A DNA stretch of 64,000 nt from Hibiscus mutabilis (taxonomy: Eukaryota > Streptophyta > Magnoliopsida > Malvales > Malvaceae), in contig CM033741.1 in the NCBI GenBank assembly GCA_019671005.1, positions 7,254,001 through 7,318,000 on the forward strand. Direction: 5' to 3'. Numbering within the stretch: the first letter of the stretch is position 1; the number at the start of each line of letters is the position of its first letter. A program made the translations under genes and the position numbers. Below the pieces are notes generated by a model, which was not told the origin of the DNA, did not search any database, and was given only the letters and a program-made list of their open reading frames with translations. Below are positions 1-12,190 of this stretch, one piece after another.

Positions 1-339
1 ATTTAATTTTTAGGGTTTATAGATTAAGGTTTAATATTAAGATTTTTGTGTTTGTAGTTAGGTTTTAAAGTTTGAAATTTTATGGTTTAGACTTTAGAGT
101 TTAGAATTTAGGTGTTTAGATTTAGAGTTCATAAACAGAATTCATGACAGTTTTAAAAGTCTGTTTATTGAAAAAAAATTCACTGACTGTACATTAAATA
201 ATTATTCTAAATTTAAATAAAGACCGGAAAGATGTTTTATCCGATGTAGTAATAACCTAAAAAAATTTATTAGTATATAAAGTAATGGATTATTATCACA
301 TACACAGGCGGTGGAAGCTTTTTGTTTTCACAAGCGTTC

Positions 340-560
340 TAATTTTAGGTTTAAAGTTTATAGGTTTTAGTGTATGAGTTTAGAATTTAGGGTTTATGGT
401 TAGAAGTTAGGGGTTAGGGTAATGTAGTTGAGAATTTAGGTTTTAACCTATAAACCCTAAATTTTAACCCTAAACTTAAAATTCTATCAACAATCCCTAA
501 ATTCAAACCTACTATACTTGAACCCTTAAGCCATAAACTCTAAATGTAGTCCCTAAACTA
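340..560. repeat. Degenerate telomere-like TTTAGGG/CCCTAAA block (upstream of CRK copy 1)
   Basis: Imperfect runs of 'taggtttagggttta' type on the left give way at about 450 to complementary 'aaaccctaaattttaaccc' runs, so the block can fold back. A similar but looser stretch covers 1-130. It is AT-rich and degenerate, not a perfect telomere array, and it recurs in unit 2 at about 5600-5820. There is no gene between 1 and 1417 beyond the likely promoter and leader. Confidence 0.7.
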
Positions 561-1417
561 TAAAACTAAGATGCTTGTATAAACAAAGTTTTTACGAGCA
601 CATGTGCATAGAATAATTACAGTAAAAGTAATAGCAAAGTCAAACTATGTAGGTAGCCCATTTCTTACATAAATTTGGTTGAATCTGCTAAGATTACAAG
701 AATTTCTACAAACTGTGGGATCAGGTGCGAAGCGAAGTCAACATTGAGAAGTCTAGAATGTTGAAACTTGAAACGTGGACGACTCTCTTGTTTATATAAC
801 AATTATTTTGTTGTTATTTCTTTTAAATTGATGACACGATATGGTTAGTATTTAATTTAATCACTAATTATAACTAAATTATTAATTTAATTCCTTAACA
901 AAAAATAATTACAACTCTAAAATTCCTTTAAAATATAAAAAGAATTCTTAACATTATGCAACTTGTGTTTGTTTCCTTTAAAAAATTTAAATCGAATTAA
1001 TTTGAATGTAATTTTATAAATTCGAATTGATGGAATACTCACTGCTAATTGATGATGCTATGGGTGGTTCTGAGGATTGTTTAGGTCTTGGGAAGAATTG
1101 AAAACTGAAGTAGAAGCTTCACATTATATTCAACTTCTTCGTCTTAATTTTGTTTTCTTTTACCTTTGGTCACAATAAGTAAGCCCATGTTTACACTCAA
1201 ACTGTTCTAGATTCTTTTTGGTTTTTAATTTTTCAAAAGATTTAAGGGAGAGTTTGGTTTGGTCACAAAGTTTTTTTTTTATGATTAAAAAAAAGAACAG
1301 AGAGTTGTTTTTTGGTGGGTTGAATTGATAGCCAAATGTTTGAAGTCAAGGGGCAGGACCGGCAGGAGATGGAAGCACGGCGGCGCCGCGTTTTTCAGGT
1401 TATTATTATTTGTTTAA

Positions 1418-1626
1418 TTGCTCAGTGGAAGACTTTTCGATTCTTTGATCCTCCGCCAAGGGAAATGGCGCAGCCTTGCTTTGAAAATCTTTTCCGTTTC
1501 CAATCCTTACTTTGACTTCCATCTCTTTGCATTAAACCATTTGTTTTCTCTTCAATCCCTTTTCCCAAACGGATTTCTCCTTTATTTCTGCAAATCAGCT
1601 CAACTCCCTGGTCTTTTAATCCCCAA
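1418..1626 (+). other. Probable 5' leader exon of CRK copy 1
   Basis: This block is nearly identical to the unit 2 leader, ends in 'cccaag' followed by a GT donor at 1628, and is followed by a pyrimidine-rich stretch that ends in an AG just upstream of the ATG at 1944. The short open frame inside it shows no homology that I recognise. I read it as untranslated leader and not as a gene. Confidence 0.45.
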
Positions 1627-1943
1627 GGTATGAATCACATCCTTTTGTTTCTAAGTTTTGCTTCCTTTTAGTTTCTGGGTCTTGATTGATTTTGGTATAT
1701 TAGATGATGTGTTGAATTTAATTCAGATTCTTTTTTCTTCCTGTTTAATGCTGAAGGTGTAATCACAATAGAAGACTTTGCTTATGTCTATGTGATTTCA
1801 AATGGGACAAAAAGATGTGAATTTGCATGATCAAATTCATTATTTTTTTACGTTCATTGATAAATTCACAGTTGATGGAACTTAAACCAATTTCTTGAAG
1901 CCAGTTAAACAACTTCAAGATTCGAGCTCAGGTTGAAAAGAAA

Positions 1944-4587
1944 ATGGATAAAACAGCTGGATATGTTTTCATGGTTCTTATGTTCGGGTCTCTAGGATTA
2001 TTCGAAATAGTTCGAGCCCAACCGAGAGCTCAAATAGTGAATATGACATGTGGCTCTCGAGAGGAGAATAACAGAACTCTATTCGTTCCCAATTTCATTG
2101 GTTTAATGGAGGAAATTAATGTTCTTATGCGGCAATTCGGTTGGGGGATCGCATTTACTGGTTCAGGGCTTGATGCTAATTATGGCCTAGCTCAGTGTTA
2201 TGGGGATCTATCTTTGACCGATTGTCCATTGTGTTATGCGGAGGCGCGTACGGTTCTTCCCCAATGCTTTCCGTACACCGTGGCGAAGTTTTCCTCGACG
2301 GGTGTTTCATGAGATCGGACAACTATACCTTCTATGATGAGTACTTGGGACCATATGACATGGCTGTGTGCGGGAATACAAGCCGCAAGGGATCAAGTTT
2401 TCAAGCAGCAGCTAGACAAGCAGTGTCGCAGGCGGTGACTACTGCACTGAATAATGGAGGGCATTATGCTAAGGCTCAGGTGGCGGGGTCGGGAACAAAT
2501 AACACAGCTTATGTTTTTGTAAATTGTTGGAGGACATTGAACCGGAGTTCTTGTGAAGCATGTTATGAGAATGCATCGGCGGCTATGTTAAGGTGCTTGC
2601 CATGGTCAGAGGGACGGGCACTCTACACTGGCTGCTTCATGAGATACTCCGATATAGATTTCCTCAATAAAGAACCTGGAAATGGAAGTTCAAGAGGTAA
2701 ACGAACTTTTAGCTTCTTATCATCTATTCTACTCATAAAAAATGTTAATCAAATGTGACTTGTATTCATGATTTTGCAGGAACCATTATAACTATAGTAG
2801 TTTCTACTGTCAGTTCCCTACTTGTTTTGGCTGTCCTAGCAGCTATCGGAGCTTATATCTGGAACCGCAGAAACATACAAAAGAAAAGAGGTAGTAAAAA
2901 GCGTACCTACCGAATTATATGTTTAGTTCAATTCATTCATGCAGTTACCTCGTCTGTACGATTTGAATTCTGGCATTTGTAACTTCTTTTTAAATTCTAT
3001 CACACTAAAGAAGCAAAAGAATCAACAAATGTCATAGAATGTCATCCAAAGTTTTCAATTACATGGAATTATTACAATTTTCTACCTGGAAATGTGGTGA
3101 GCCTTGTCTATGTTTCAAAAATGTTTCGAATTCCAGATCTAAATGATGCAGAACAGTGGGTGAAAGTCCTTCGTGATAGTAACTTAAATTTCAAATACTC
3201 TACACTTGAGAAGGCAACAGGATCATTTGATGAGGCAAACAAGCTTGGACAAGGAGGATTTGGGACAGTTTATAAGGTAGTTTTCCACCAGTGTCCACTG
3301 CTCTTCTTCGGCATTTAACAGTTTTGCCGTTATGTGATTCTTTTTGACATCTGTAGGGGGGATCTACCTGATGGAAGAGAGATAGCTGTCAAGAGACTTT
3401 TCTTTAACAATCGACACCGAGCCGCAGATTTCTACAATGAAGTCAATATAATAAGCAGTTTGGAGCATAAAAACCTGGTGAGATTGTTGGGATGTTGTTG
3501 TTCTGGACCTGAAAGTCTTCTCGTCTATGAGTTCCTTCCTAACAAGAGCCTCGATCATTTCATCTTTGGTAAACACCAATTCTTTACTTCCAATATCGAT
3601 GCCAAAGCTTAAATCTATACTCATATATCAGCTGATTTTTTTAACCTCCCAAAAAATAAACAGATTCCAGCAGTGGTAAAGAACTTACCTGGGAAAGAAG
3701 ATACCAAATTATCATCGGGACTGTAGAAGGTTTAGTCTATCTTTACGAGAACCCCACAAACAAAATCATTCACAGAGATATAAAAGCCAGTAATATCCTG
3801 TTGGATTTAAAGTTCCGTGCCAAAATCGCTGATTTTGGTTTGGCAAGGTCTTTAGATGAAGATCAGAGTCATATCAGCACTGCCATTGCCGGAACACTGT
3901 AAGCAACATCTTCCTCTGTTCGTTCCAGACACTATTCACTGTTGATAGCATAAACTCATCTCTTGTTTGAACTATTGGATTTCTACTTTTATCCAAACAG
4001 AGGATACATGGCTCCTGAATACCTAGCAAATGGCCAGTTAACAGAAAAGGCCGATATCTATAGTTTTGGTGTGCTTTTACTTGAGATCATAACCGGAAAG
4101 CAAAACAACAGAAGCAAAGGCACGGACTACTCGGACAGCATAATTGCAACCGTAAGTTTCAGACAGCACCTCAAAATTTTCCTACATTAAACACTACTTC
4201 AAATTTTTTAAATTTTGACTTTTTTTTTTCTTGTGTTTAAACTGGCATGGAGTCACTTTCAATTAGGGACTGCCGAGGAGATATATGATCCAATCTAATG
4301 ATAAACGACAACAGCCAATGTAGCGATGTCAAGGATCAAATATACAGAGTACTCATATCGGGCTTCTTTGCACCCAAGAGGTTCGATCACTAAGACCATC
4401 GATGTCAAAGGTACTGCAGATACTAACCAAGAAAGACGAAGCCCTCCCTGCACCAACAAGTCCGCCTTTTATGGATGAAAAGACTATGGAATTCAATGAC
4501 ACGAGCGAGAACGAAAGCTTTCCACTCTATGCAGGTGGTAAAGATTCAATTGCCACCATGGATCACAGCTCCTTTTACCCAAGATGA
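1944..4587 (+). pseudogene. CRK2: Cysteine-rich receptor-like kinase (CRK2-like), inactivated copy
   Basis: Same exon plan as the intact neighbour: 1944-2696, 2780-2890, 3137-3276, 3357-3568, 3664-3898, 4001-4151 and about 4245-4587. It would encode a signal peptide, two DUF26 domains, a membrane helix and a Ser/Thr kinase. Four kinds of damage are visible against copy 2. (1) One base is missing near 2281-2287, stopping the first exon at 2312. (2) One extra G follows the exon 4 acceptor (five G against four), shifting the P-loop exon. (3) The AG before the last exon has become CT ('aaactggcatgg' against 'aataggcatgg'). (4) A base lost before 4296 creates TAA at 4296-4298, and a further base is lost near 4350. 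The kinase core (HRDIK, DFGLAR) is still readable within exon 5. A transcript could yield only a truncated ectodomain fragment. Identification as CRK2-like rests on family knowledge. Confidence 0.9.
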
Positions 4588-4699
4588 TGTTTAAAGCGAG
4601 ACGAAGGTGAAAGAGTGTACCTTTCTTGGGACACAAGTCATAGTTTTGGTAATGGAAAAGCTTTGTCCGAGTCAAGCATCTTGAGCAACCAATAGGTAG

Positions 4700-5259
4700 A
4701 ATGGATAGTTAATCCTTAAAATGCAGAATGACATCAATTTATTTGTATAATGTAAAATCTGACAATCTTCTTTCTCCTGTTTCATCCTTACTTAAAACTA
4801 AAAAGACGGAGAATTTCGAGTTCCAACCAAATCATTGAAGTCTTTGTTCCTTGCGAATTTAAATTTCATGAAAGATGGCGAGGAATAGGATAATCTTTTT
4901 TTTTTGTCGTTTCATTATAAATAGATAAATTTGAGATAAGAATCGTAAATTTGACTAACTCAAAATTTTAATTTCAAATAAAATTTAAATTTTTTAAGTC
5001 TAGTAGTTTTGTATACGACTAACAGTCAATAAAATTGAAGCAGAGATGAATTTATAAGAGTGGGCACATAGATAGAGGAGTCCAAGAAACATGGGCCAGG
5101 CCTGATGTCGGCTTGCTGTTTCTTTTTCTTTATGATTATTTTTTTGATCAAATTCTTTTCCTTTACGAATATGAAAACGCAGACAGTAGTATTAAAATAT
5201 TTTTTTGTCATAGTAATTAAATTTAAGAGAAAATATTTTTTTGCATTGCGGTGAAAAAT
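4700..5259. other. Intergenic spacer between tandem units
   Basis: About 560 bp of AT-rich DNA after the CRK pseudogene and before unit 2. I see no gene, RNA or clear element ends. Short open frames on the - strand here are low-complexity lysine/isoleucine-rich translations of AT-rich DNA. Confidence 0.6.
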
Positions 5260-6666
5260 ATTTAATTTTTAGGGTTTATAGATTAAGGTTTAATATTAAG
5301 ATTTTTGTGTTTGTAGTTAGGTTTTAAAGTTTGAAATTTTATGGTTTAGACTTTAGAGTTTAGAATTTAGGTGTTTAGATTTAGAGTTCATAAACAGAAT
5401 TCATGACAGTTTTAAAAGTCTGTTTATTGAAAAAATTCACCGACTGTACATTAAATAATTATTCTAAATTTAAATAAAGACCGGAAAGATGTTTTATCCG
5501 ATGTAGTAATAACCTAAAAAAAAATTTATTAGTATATAAAGTAATGGATTATTATCACAAAAAGGAAGCTTTTTTTTTTTCACAAGCGTTCTAATTTTAG
5601 GTTTAAAGTTTATAGGTTTTAGTGTATGAGTTTAGAATTTAGGGTTTATGGTTAGAAGTTAGGGGTTAGGGTAATGTAGTTGAGAATTTAGGTTTTAACC
5701 TATAAACCCTAAATTTTAACCCTAAACTTAAAATTCTATCAACAATCCCTAAATTCAAACCTACTATACTTGAACCCTTAAGCCATAAACTCTAAATGTA
5801 GTCCCTAAACTATAAAACTAAGATGCTTGTATAAACAAAGTTTTTACGAGCACATGTGCATAGAATAATTACAGTAAAAGTAATAGCAAAGTCAAACTAT
5901 GTAGGTAGCCCATTTCTTACATAAATTTGGTTGAATCTGCTAAGATTACAAGAATTTCTACAAACTGTGGGATCAGGTGCGAAGCGAAGTCAACATTGAG
6001 AAGTCTAGAATGTTGAAACTTGAAACGTGGACGACTCTCTTGTTTATATAACAATTATTTTGTTGTTATTTCTTTTAAATTGATGACACGATATGGTTAG
6101 TATTTAATTTAATCACTAATTATAACTAAATTATTAATTTAATTCCTTAACAAAAAATAATTACAACTCTAAAATTCCTTTAAAATATAAAAAGAATTCT
6201 TAACATTATGCAACTTGTGTTTGTTTCCTTTAAAAATTTAAATCGAATTAATTTGAATGTAATTTTATAAATTCAATTGATGGAATACTCACTGCTAATT
6301 GATGATGCTATGGGTGGTTCTGAGGATTGTTTAGGTCTTGGGAAGAATTGAAAACTGAAGTAGAAGCTTCACATTATATTCAACTTCTTCGTCTTAATTT
6401 TGTTTTCTTTTACCTTTGGTCACAATAAGTAAGCCCATGTTTACACTCAAACTGTTCTAGATTCTTTTTGGTTTTAATTTTTCAAAAGATTTAAGGGAGA
6501 GTTTGGTTTGGTCACAAAGTTTTTTTTTTATGATTAAAAAAAAGAACAGAGAGTTGTTTTTTGGTGGGTTGAATTGATAGCCAAATGTTTGAAGTCAAGG
6601 GGCAGGACCGGCAGGAGATGGAAGCACGGCGGCGCCGCGTTTTTCAGGTTATTATTATTTGTTTAA

Positions 6667-7192
6667 TTGCTCAGTGGAAGACTTTTCGATTCTTTGATCC
6701 TCCGCCAAGGGAAATGGCGCAGCCTTGCTTTGAAAATCTTTTCCGTTTCCAATCCTTACTTTGACTTCCATCTCTTTGCATTAAACCATTTGTTTTCTCT
6801 TCAATCCCTTTTCCCAAACGGATTTCTCCTTTATTTCTGCAAATCAGCTCAACTCCCTGGTCTTTTAATCCCCAAGGTATGAATCACATCCTTTTGTTTC
6901 TAAGTTTTGCTTCCTTTTAGTTTCTGGGTCTTGATTGATTTTGGTATATTAGATGATGTGTTGAATTTAATTCAGATTCTTTTTTCTTCCTGTTTAATGC
7001 TGAAGGTGTAATCACAATAGAAGACTTTGCTTATGTCTATGTGATTTCAAATGGGACAAAAAGATGTGAATTTGCATGATCAAATTCATTATTTTTTTAC
7101 GTTCATTGATAAATTCACAGTTGATGGAACTTAAACCAATTTCTTGAAGCCAGTTAAACAACTTCAAGATTCGAGCTCAGGTTGAAAAGAAA
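6667..7192 (+). other. 5' leader and probable leader intron of CRK copy 2
   Basis: A leader exon ends at 6876 ('cccaag') before a GT donor at 6877. An AG at 7179-7180 ('gagctcag') is followed by 12 bases and the ATG at 7193. A GT-AG intron of about 304 bp in the 5' untranslated region is therefore plausible. The transcription start was not resolved. Upstream at about 5991 and 6593 are short TTGAC/GTCAA cores of the kind bound by WRKY factors, common by chance in such DNA. Confidence 0.45.
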
Positions 7193-9837
7193 ATGGATAA
7201 AACAGCTGGATATGTTTTCATGGTTCTTATGTTCGGGTCTCTAGGATTATTCGAAATAGTTCGAGCCCAACCGAGAGCTCAAATAGTGAATATGACATGT
7301 GGCTCTCGAGAGGAGAATAACAGAACTCTATTCGTTCCCAATTTCATTGGTTTAATGGAGGAAATTAATGTTCTTATGCGGCAATTCGGTTGGGGGATCG
7401 CATTTACTGGTTCAGGGCTTGATGCTAATTATGGCCTAGCTCAGTGTTATGGGGATCTATCTTTGACCGATTGTCCATTGTGTTATGCGGAGGCGCGTAC
7501 GGTTCTTCCCCAATGCTTTCCGTACACCGGTGGCCGAGTTTTCCTCGACGGGTGTTTCATGAGATCGGACAACTATACCTTCTATGATGAGTACTTGGGA
7601 CCATATGACATGGCTGTGTGCGGGAATACAAGCCGCAAGGGATCAAGTTTTCAAGCAGCAGCTAGACAAGCAGTGTCGCAGGCGGTGACTACTGCACTGA
7701 ATAATGGAGGGCATTATGCTAAGGCTCAGGTGGCGGGGTCGGGAACAAATAACACAGCTTATGTTTTTGTAAATTGTTGGAGGACATTGAACCGGAGTTC
7801 TTGTGAAGCATGTTATGAGAATGCATCGGCGGCTATGTTAAGGTGCTTGCCATGGTCAGAGGGACGGGCACTCTACACTGGCTGCTTCATGAGATACTCC
7901 GATATAGATTTCCTCAATAAAGAACCTGGAAATGGAAGTTCAAGAGGTAAACGAACTTTTAGCTTCTTATCATCTATTCTACTCATAAAAAATGTTAATC
8001 AAATGTGACTTGTATTCATGATTTTGCAGGAACCATTATAACTATAGTAGTTTCTACTGTCAGTTCCCTACTTGTTTTGGCTGTCCTAGCAGCTATCGGA
8101 GCTTATATCTGGAACCGCAGAAACATACAAAAGAAAAGAGGTAGTAAAAAGCGTACCTACCGAATTATATGTTTAGTTCAATTCATTCATGCAGTTACCT
8201 CGTCTGTACGATTTGAATTCTGGCATTTGTAACTTCTTTTCGCTTCTATCACACTAAAGAAGCAAAAGAATCAACAAATGTCATAGAATGTCATCCAAAG
8301 TTTTCAATTACATGGAATTATTACAATTTTCTACCTGGAAATGTGGTGAGCCTTGTCTATGTTTCAAAAATGTTTCGAATTCCAGATCTAAATGATGCAG
8401 AACAGTGGGTGAAAGTCCTTCGTGATAGTAACTTAAATTTCAAATACTCTACACTCGAGAAGGCAACAGGATCGTTTGACGAGGCAAACAAGCTTGGACA
8501 AGGAGGATTTGGGACAGTTTATAAGGTAGTTTTTCCACCAGTGTCCACTGCTCTTCTTCGGCATTCAACAGTTTTGCTATGGTCAGTGATTCTTTTTGAC
8601 ATCTGTAGGGGGATCTACCCGATGGAAGAGAGATAGCTGTCAAGAGACTTTTCTTTAACAATCGACACCGAGCCGCAGATTTCTACAATGAAGTCAATAT
8701 AATAAGCAGTTTGGAGCATAAAAACCTGGTGAGATTGTTGGGATGTAGTTGTTCCGGACCTGAAAGTCTTCTCGTCTATGAGTTCCTTCCTAACAAGAGC
8801 CTCGATTCTTTCATCTTTGGTAAACACCGATATTTACTTCCAATATCGATATCAAAGCTTAAATTACATGTCAATAACAGCTATTTTTCTAACCTCCCAA
8901 AAAAATAAACAGATCCCAGCAGAGGTAAAGAACTTACCTGGGAAAGAAGATACCAAATTATCATCGGGACTGTAGAAGGTTTAGTCTATCTTCACGAGAA
9001 CCCCACAAACAAAATCATTCATAGGGATATAAAAGCTAGCAATATCCTGTTGGATTTAAGGTTTCGCGCCAAAATTGCTGATTTTGGTTTGGCAAGGTCT
9101 TTAGATGAAGATCGGAGTCATATCAGCACCGCCGTTGCCGGAACACTGTAAGCAACATCTTCCTTTTTTTCGCCCCAGACGCGATTCACTGTTTAGCACT
9201 GTCAAAAGCATCTCATGTTTGAACTAGTAATTTCTACTTTTATGACAAACAGAGGATACATGGCTCCTGAATACCTAGCAAATGGCCAGTTAACAGAAAA
9301 GGCCGATGTCTATAGTTTTGGTGTGCTTTTACTAGAGATCATAACCGGAAAGCAAAACAACGGAAGCAGAGACACGGATTACTCAGACAGCATAATTGCA
9401 GTTGTAAGCTTTAGACAGTCAAAATTTTCCCACAAATAAAGCTGATTTCCATTTTTTTAAATTTTTCTTTCACGTTTTCTTGTGTTAAATAGGCATGGAA
9501 TCACTTCCAATCAGGAACTGCAGAGGAGATTTACGATCCAGTTCTAATGTCAAATGACAACGACCAATGTAGCGATGTCAAGAATCAGATACACAGAGTA
9601 TTGCACATTGGACTTCTTTGCACCCAAGAGGCTCGATCGCTAAGACCGTCCATGTCAAAGGTACTAGAGATGCTAACCAAGAAAGACGAAGACCTCCCCG
9701 TGCCAACAAGTCCTCCTTTTATGGATGAACAGACTATGGAATTCAATAACGTGAGCGAGCACGAGAGCTTTCCACTCAATTTCGGTGGCACTGATTCAGT
9801 CGGCACTGTTGGTCACAGTTCCTTTCACCCAAGATGA
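7193..9837 (+). CDS. CRK2: Cysteine-rich receptor-like protein kinase (CRK2-like), intact
   Basis: Plasma-membrane receptor kinase that likely senses an apoplastic signal and phosphorylates on Ser/Thr. Seven exons with GT-AG introns: 7193-7946, 8030-8140, 8386-8525, 8609-8819, 8913-9147, 9253-9403 and 9493-9837. They join in frame into 648 codons, the usual CRK length of about 650. In order: signal peptide (residues ~1-25, ending at 'RAQP'); two DUF26 domains, each with C-x8-C-x2-C (CYGDLSLTDCPLC and CWRTLNRSSCEAC); a membrane helix in exon 2 (TIITIVVSTVSSLLVLAVLA); then the kinase with P-loop GQGGFGTVYK, AVKR lysine, HRDIKASN, DFGLAR and GYMAPEY, i.e. an RD kinase. The start is the ATG that opens the signal peptide. 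The string NLNFKYSTLEKATGSFD is typical of the CRK2/CRK42 branch. It sits beside a broken duplicate. Exon joins are inferred from splice consensus and phase. Confidence 0.93.
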
Positions 9838-10060
9838 TGTTTAAAGTCAGACGAAGGTGAAAGCGTATATTCTTTCCTGCTAGGATAGAACTCAGCTTTG
9901 GATACAGAAAAGCTTCCATAAAATTCCATGGTCAGATTTCGTGCGGGTCAAGCATCTTGAGCAAACATATGTAGACACTAGGTAGAATGGATAGTTTATT
10001 CTCAAACTTCACAATGACATTTGATTTTTGTATAAAGTGTAAAGTCTATCGACTTACTAT

Positions 10061-11133
10061 GAACTTTTTGTTGATATGTTACTTGTGGACCGACTTAAAT
10101 ATTCATATCTAATACTTATATTTACATATGCCCAAACATACTTAGGTATCCAGGTACGAAGGTCTGTTCATTTTACAATCTCCAGAAAATAGGCATAGAC
10201 CTTTGTACTCTTGTCTTTGTTTCTTGCGGAATTAAATGTCTTGGTTCATGGATGATGGCCTAAGTTTCAGAATTAATAATTGTGTTACATTAAATGTATT
10301 TATATACACACAGTCAGTAAAAAATAAATTTATACAAGCAGTGTTATTACGCTCATAGTTTAATTTTTTTTAAATATATTAAAAAAATACAGTGTTTGTG
10401 AAACTTTTATTTTAACCGTTTACAGAATAATATTCGTTTAATAATAGGATAATTATTCCAAGTGCTTGTTGTGAAATTTTGATTACACTGTAATAATAAG
10501 ATATTTGCTACAATGTCCCTCTCTTTATATATATATATATTTCAATTATCTATTTATTTTGTGTAATAAAAATAGAATAATTATTATAATACTCTATCTC
10601 TATTTGTATTTTTTCAATTAGCTCTTTATTTTATCGAATAATAATAATAGTTGATAATTTTTTATTTATGTTGGGTCGGGTCGGGTAGGATTTGAATTTT
10701 TACACTGAAATTAGGGTTCGGGTTCGGGTTTGGGTCGGGTGGACCATCATAAAATGTCGGGTCGAGTTTGGATGAAAGTGTTAAATTTTTTAGTCGGATG
10801 CGGATCGACCAAAAACTCAATCCAATCCGACCCATGGCCATCCTAAAGAAGGTGCAAGATGATTTTTTAAGGAGAAATTATTAGATGGGCTAGGCTCATC
10901 ATGTCATACATGGTTCATCCAATAAAATTCATCCATTTCAGTGTAACTTATAAGTAACTACTCACTCCTTAGTTATACATAGGAAATAGGTGAAAATTAA
11001 CCTTAAAAAATACATGAACAAATAATATTAGATGAAATCATAGATGACGTAATAAGCCAGACCTATCTAATATTTTTTTGTTTTTGAGGGTAGATATGAC
11101 AAATTTACCTGGATCTCTATGAATTCAAAAAAA
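10061..11133. other. Intergenic, AT-rich, with a GGGTCGGGT low-complexity patch
   Basis: No gene found. At about 10670-10850 there is a degenerate patch of 'gggtcgggt' and 'ttcgggttcgggtt' type, a dispersed low-complexity motif often left by plant retroelements. The rest is AT-rich with short TA runs near 10530. Confidence 0.55.
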
Positions 11134-11945
11134 GGCTTAAATGAAAAATAGGTGCCTAAAGTATACATTTTTTGAACTTTAGGTGCCTAAAGTATTTTTT
11201 TATAAGAATAGGCGCCCAAAGTTTCAAAAGTTATAATTTTAGGTGCCTGACAGTTAATGGGTGTTAAAAAAATTTAACCAATCAATGCTTGGCACGTGAC
11301 ATATTTAATTTATTTTATTTTTCAAAATTAAAAATTCTAAAAAAACTTCCAGTTTTTCAAAAAATCCCGTAATTTTACAATTTTTATGAAATAGTCTCTA
11401 AATTCCTAAAATTATCCAAACCCCAAATTGTTACCGCTTCCGCAGCCGATCGCCATCCCTAAGCATACCGATTTGGTCGTCGGACTAATACGGTCATTTT
11501 CCCCAATATGACATCGTCAAAAGCGGTGAGCGGCGTGCAACCGAACGTCAAACTCAAAATCGACGTTCGACTGGCACGTCGTTCGTCATTTCTGGCGACG
11601 CCATGTTGGAAGAAATGACCGCCTTGGTCCAACGACCAAACCGGTGTGCTCAGGGGTGGCGATCGACGGCGGAAGCGGCGGCGATTTGGGGGTTCATGTA
11701 ATTTTAAGGATTTAGGGACTATTTTATAAATTTTTCAAAATTTTGGAATTTTTTGTAAAACATAAAATTTTGGGTATTTTTATTTAAAAATTAAAAAAAA
11801 AATTGAAAATTGGTTAAAATCTTTTTAACACCCATTAACCGTCAGACACCTAAAATTATAATTTTTGAAATACACCTATTTTAAAAAAATACTTTAGTCA
11901 CATAAAATTAAAAAAAAGACACTTTATATTAATTTCATTTTTTGG
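11134..11945. mobile_element. ~810-bp foldback/MITE-like palindrome
   Basis: The left arm, beginning 'aaataggtgcctaaagta' and containing 'cagttaatgggtgttaaaaa', is matched in reverse complement by the right arm ('ttaacacccattaaccgtc' ... 'aaaatactttagtcac'). The complementarity continues through the GC-rich centre: 'ggtcattttccccaatatga' on the left pairs imperfectly with sequence around 11600-11625, and the axis falls near 11550. So the whole unit is an imperfect hairpin, not only its tips. I could not define target-site duplications. It lies about 250 bp past the KNOX stop codon. Confidence 0.75.
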
Positions 11946-12190
11946 TATGTTTTCTTTTATCCTTTTGATTGCTTTAAAATGGTTGATTGAAATTAATAAA
12001 GCTTGCAAGAAAGATAAGTTTAAACTCTGATAAGATGATACATTATTTGTAAAACTCAAGAGGATACATTGTTGGAACTTAAGGGCAACCCTAATCATAC
12101 ATGTGCTATACATTATAGATACGCTACCAAATTATGTATACTGAAGTGTTTAACATTCATGTACATTCTTTGAGAATCTATAATGTAAAT

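Larger units (their letters stand above)
1..5259 (+). repeat. Tandem duplication, unit 1 (carries broken CRK)
   Basis: The sequence from base 1 recurs from base 5260 in the same orientation, including the AT-rich upstream block, the 5' leader and the whole receptor-kinase gene. The offset is 5259 at the left edge and 5249 across the gene, so a few small indels separate the units. The upstream block and first exon look almost identical between units, while the kinase exons differ visibly more. The unit may start before the window. Bases ~4700-5259 have no counterpart after unit 2 apart from a short 3' stretch. Confidence 0.93.
5260..10060 (+). repeat. Tandem duplication, unit 2 (carries intact CRK)
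   Basis: Second copy of the ~5 kb direct duplication. Similarity to unit 1 continues through the 3' flank of the kinase gene to about 10060, where a shared segment with 'aggtagaatggatagtt' ends. Unequal crossing-over between tandem receptor-kinase copies is the usual way such clusters form; here two copies lie within the window. Confidence 0.9.

Noticed and set aside
340..560. Interstitial telomere or chromosome end
   Set aside because: The repeat is degenerate, short and in opposing orientations, and it recurs within the tandem unit; better explained as dispersed repeat material.
1418..1633. 71-codon frame upstream of each CRK gene as a separate small protein
   Set aside because: It spans a likely leader exon and a splice donor; its identity in both units simply reflects the duplication.
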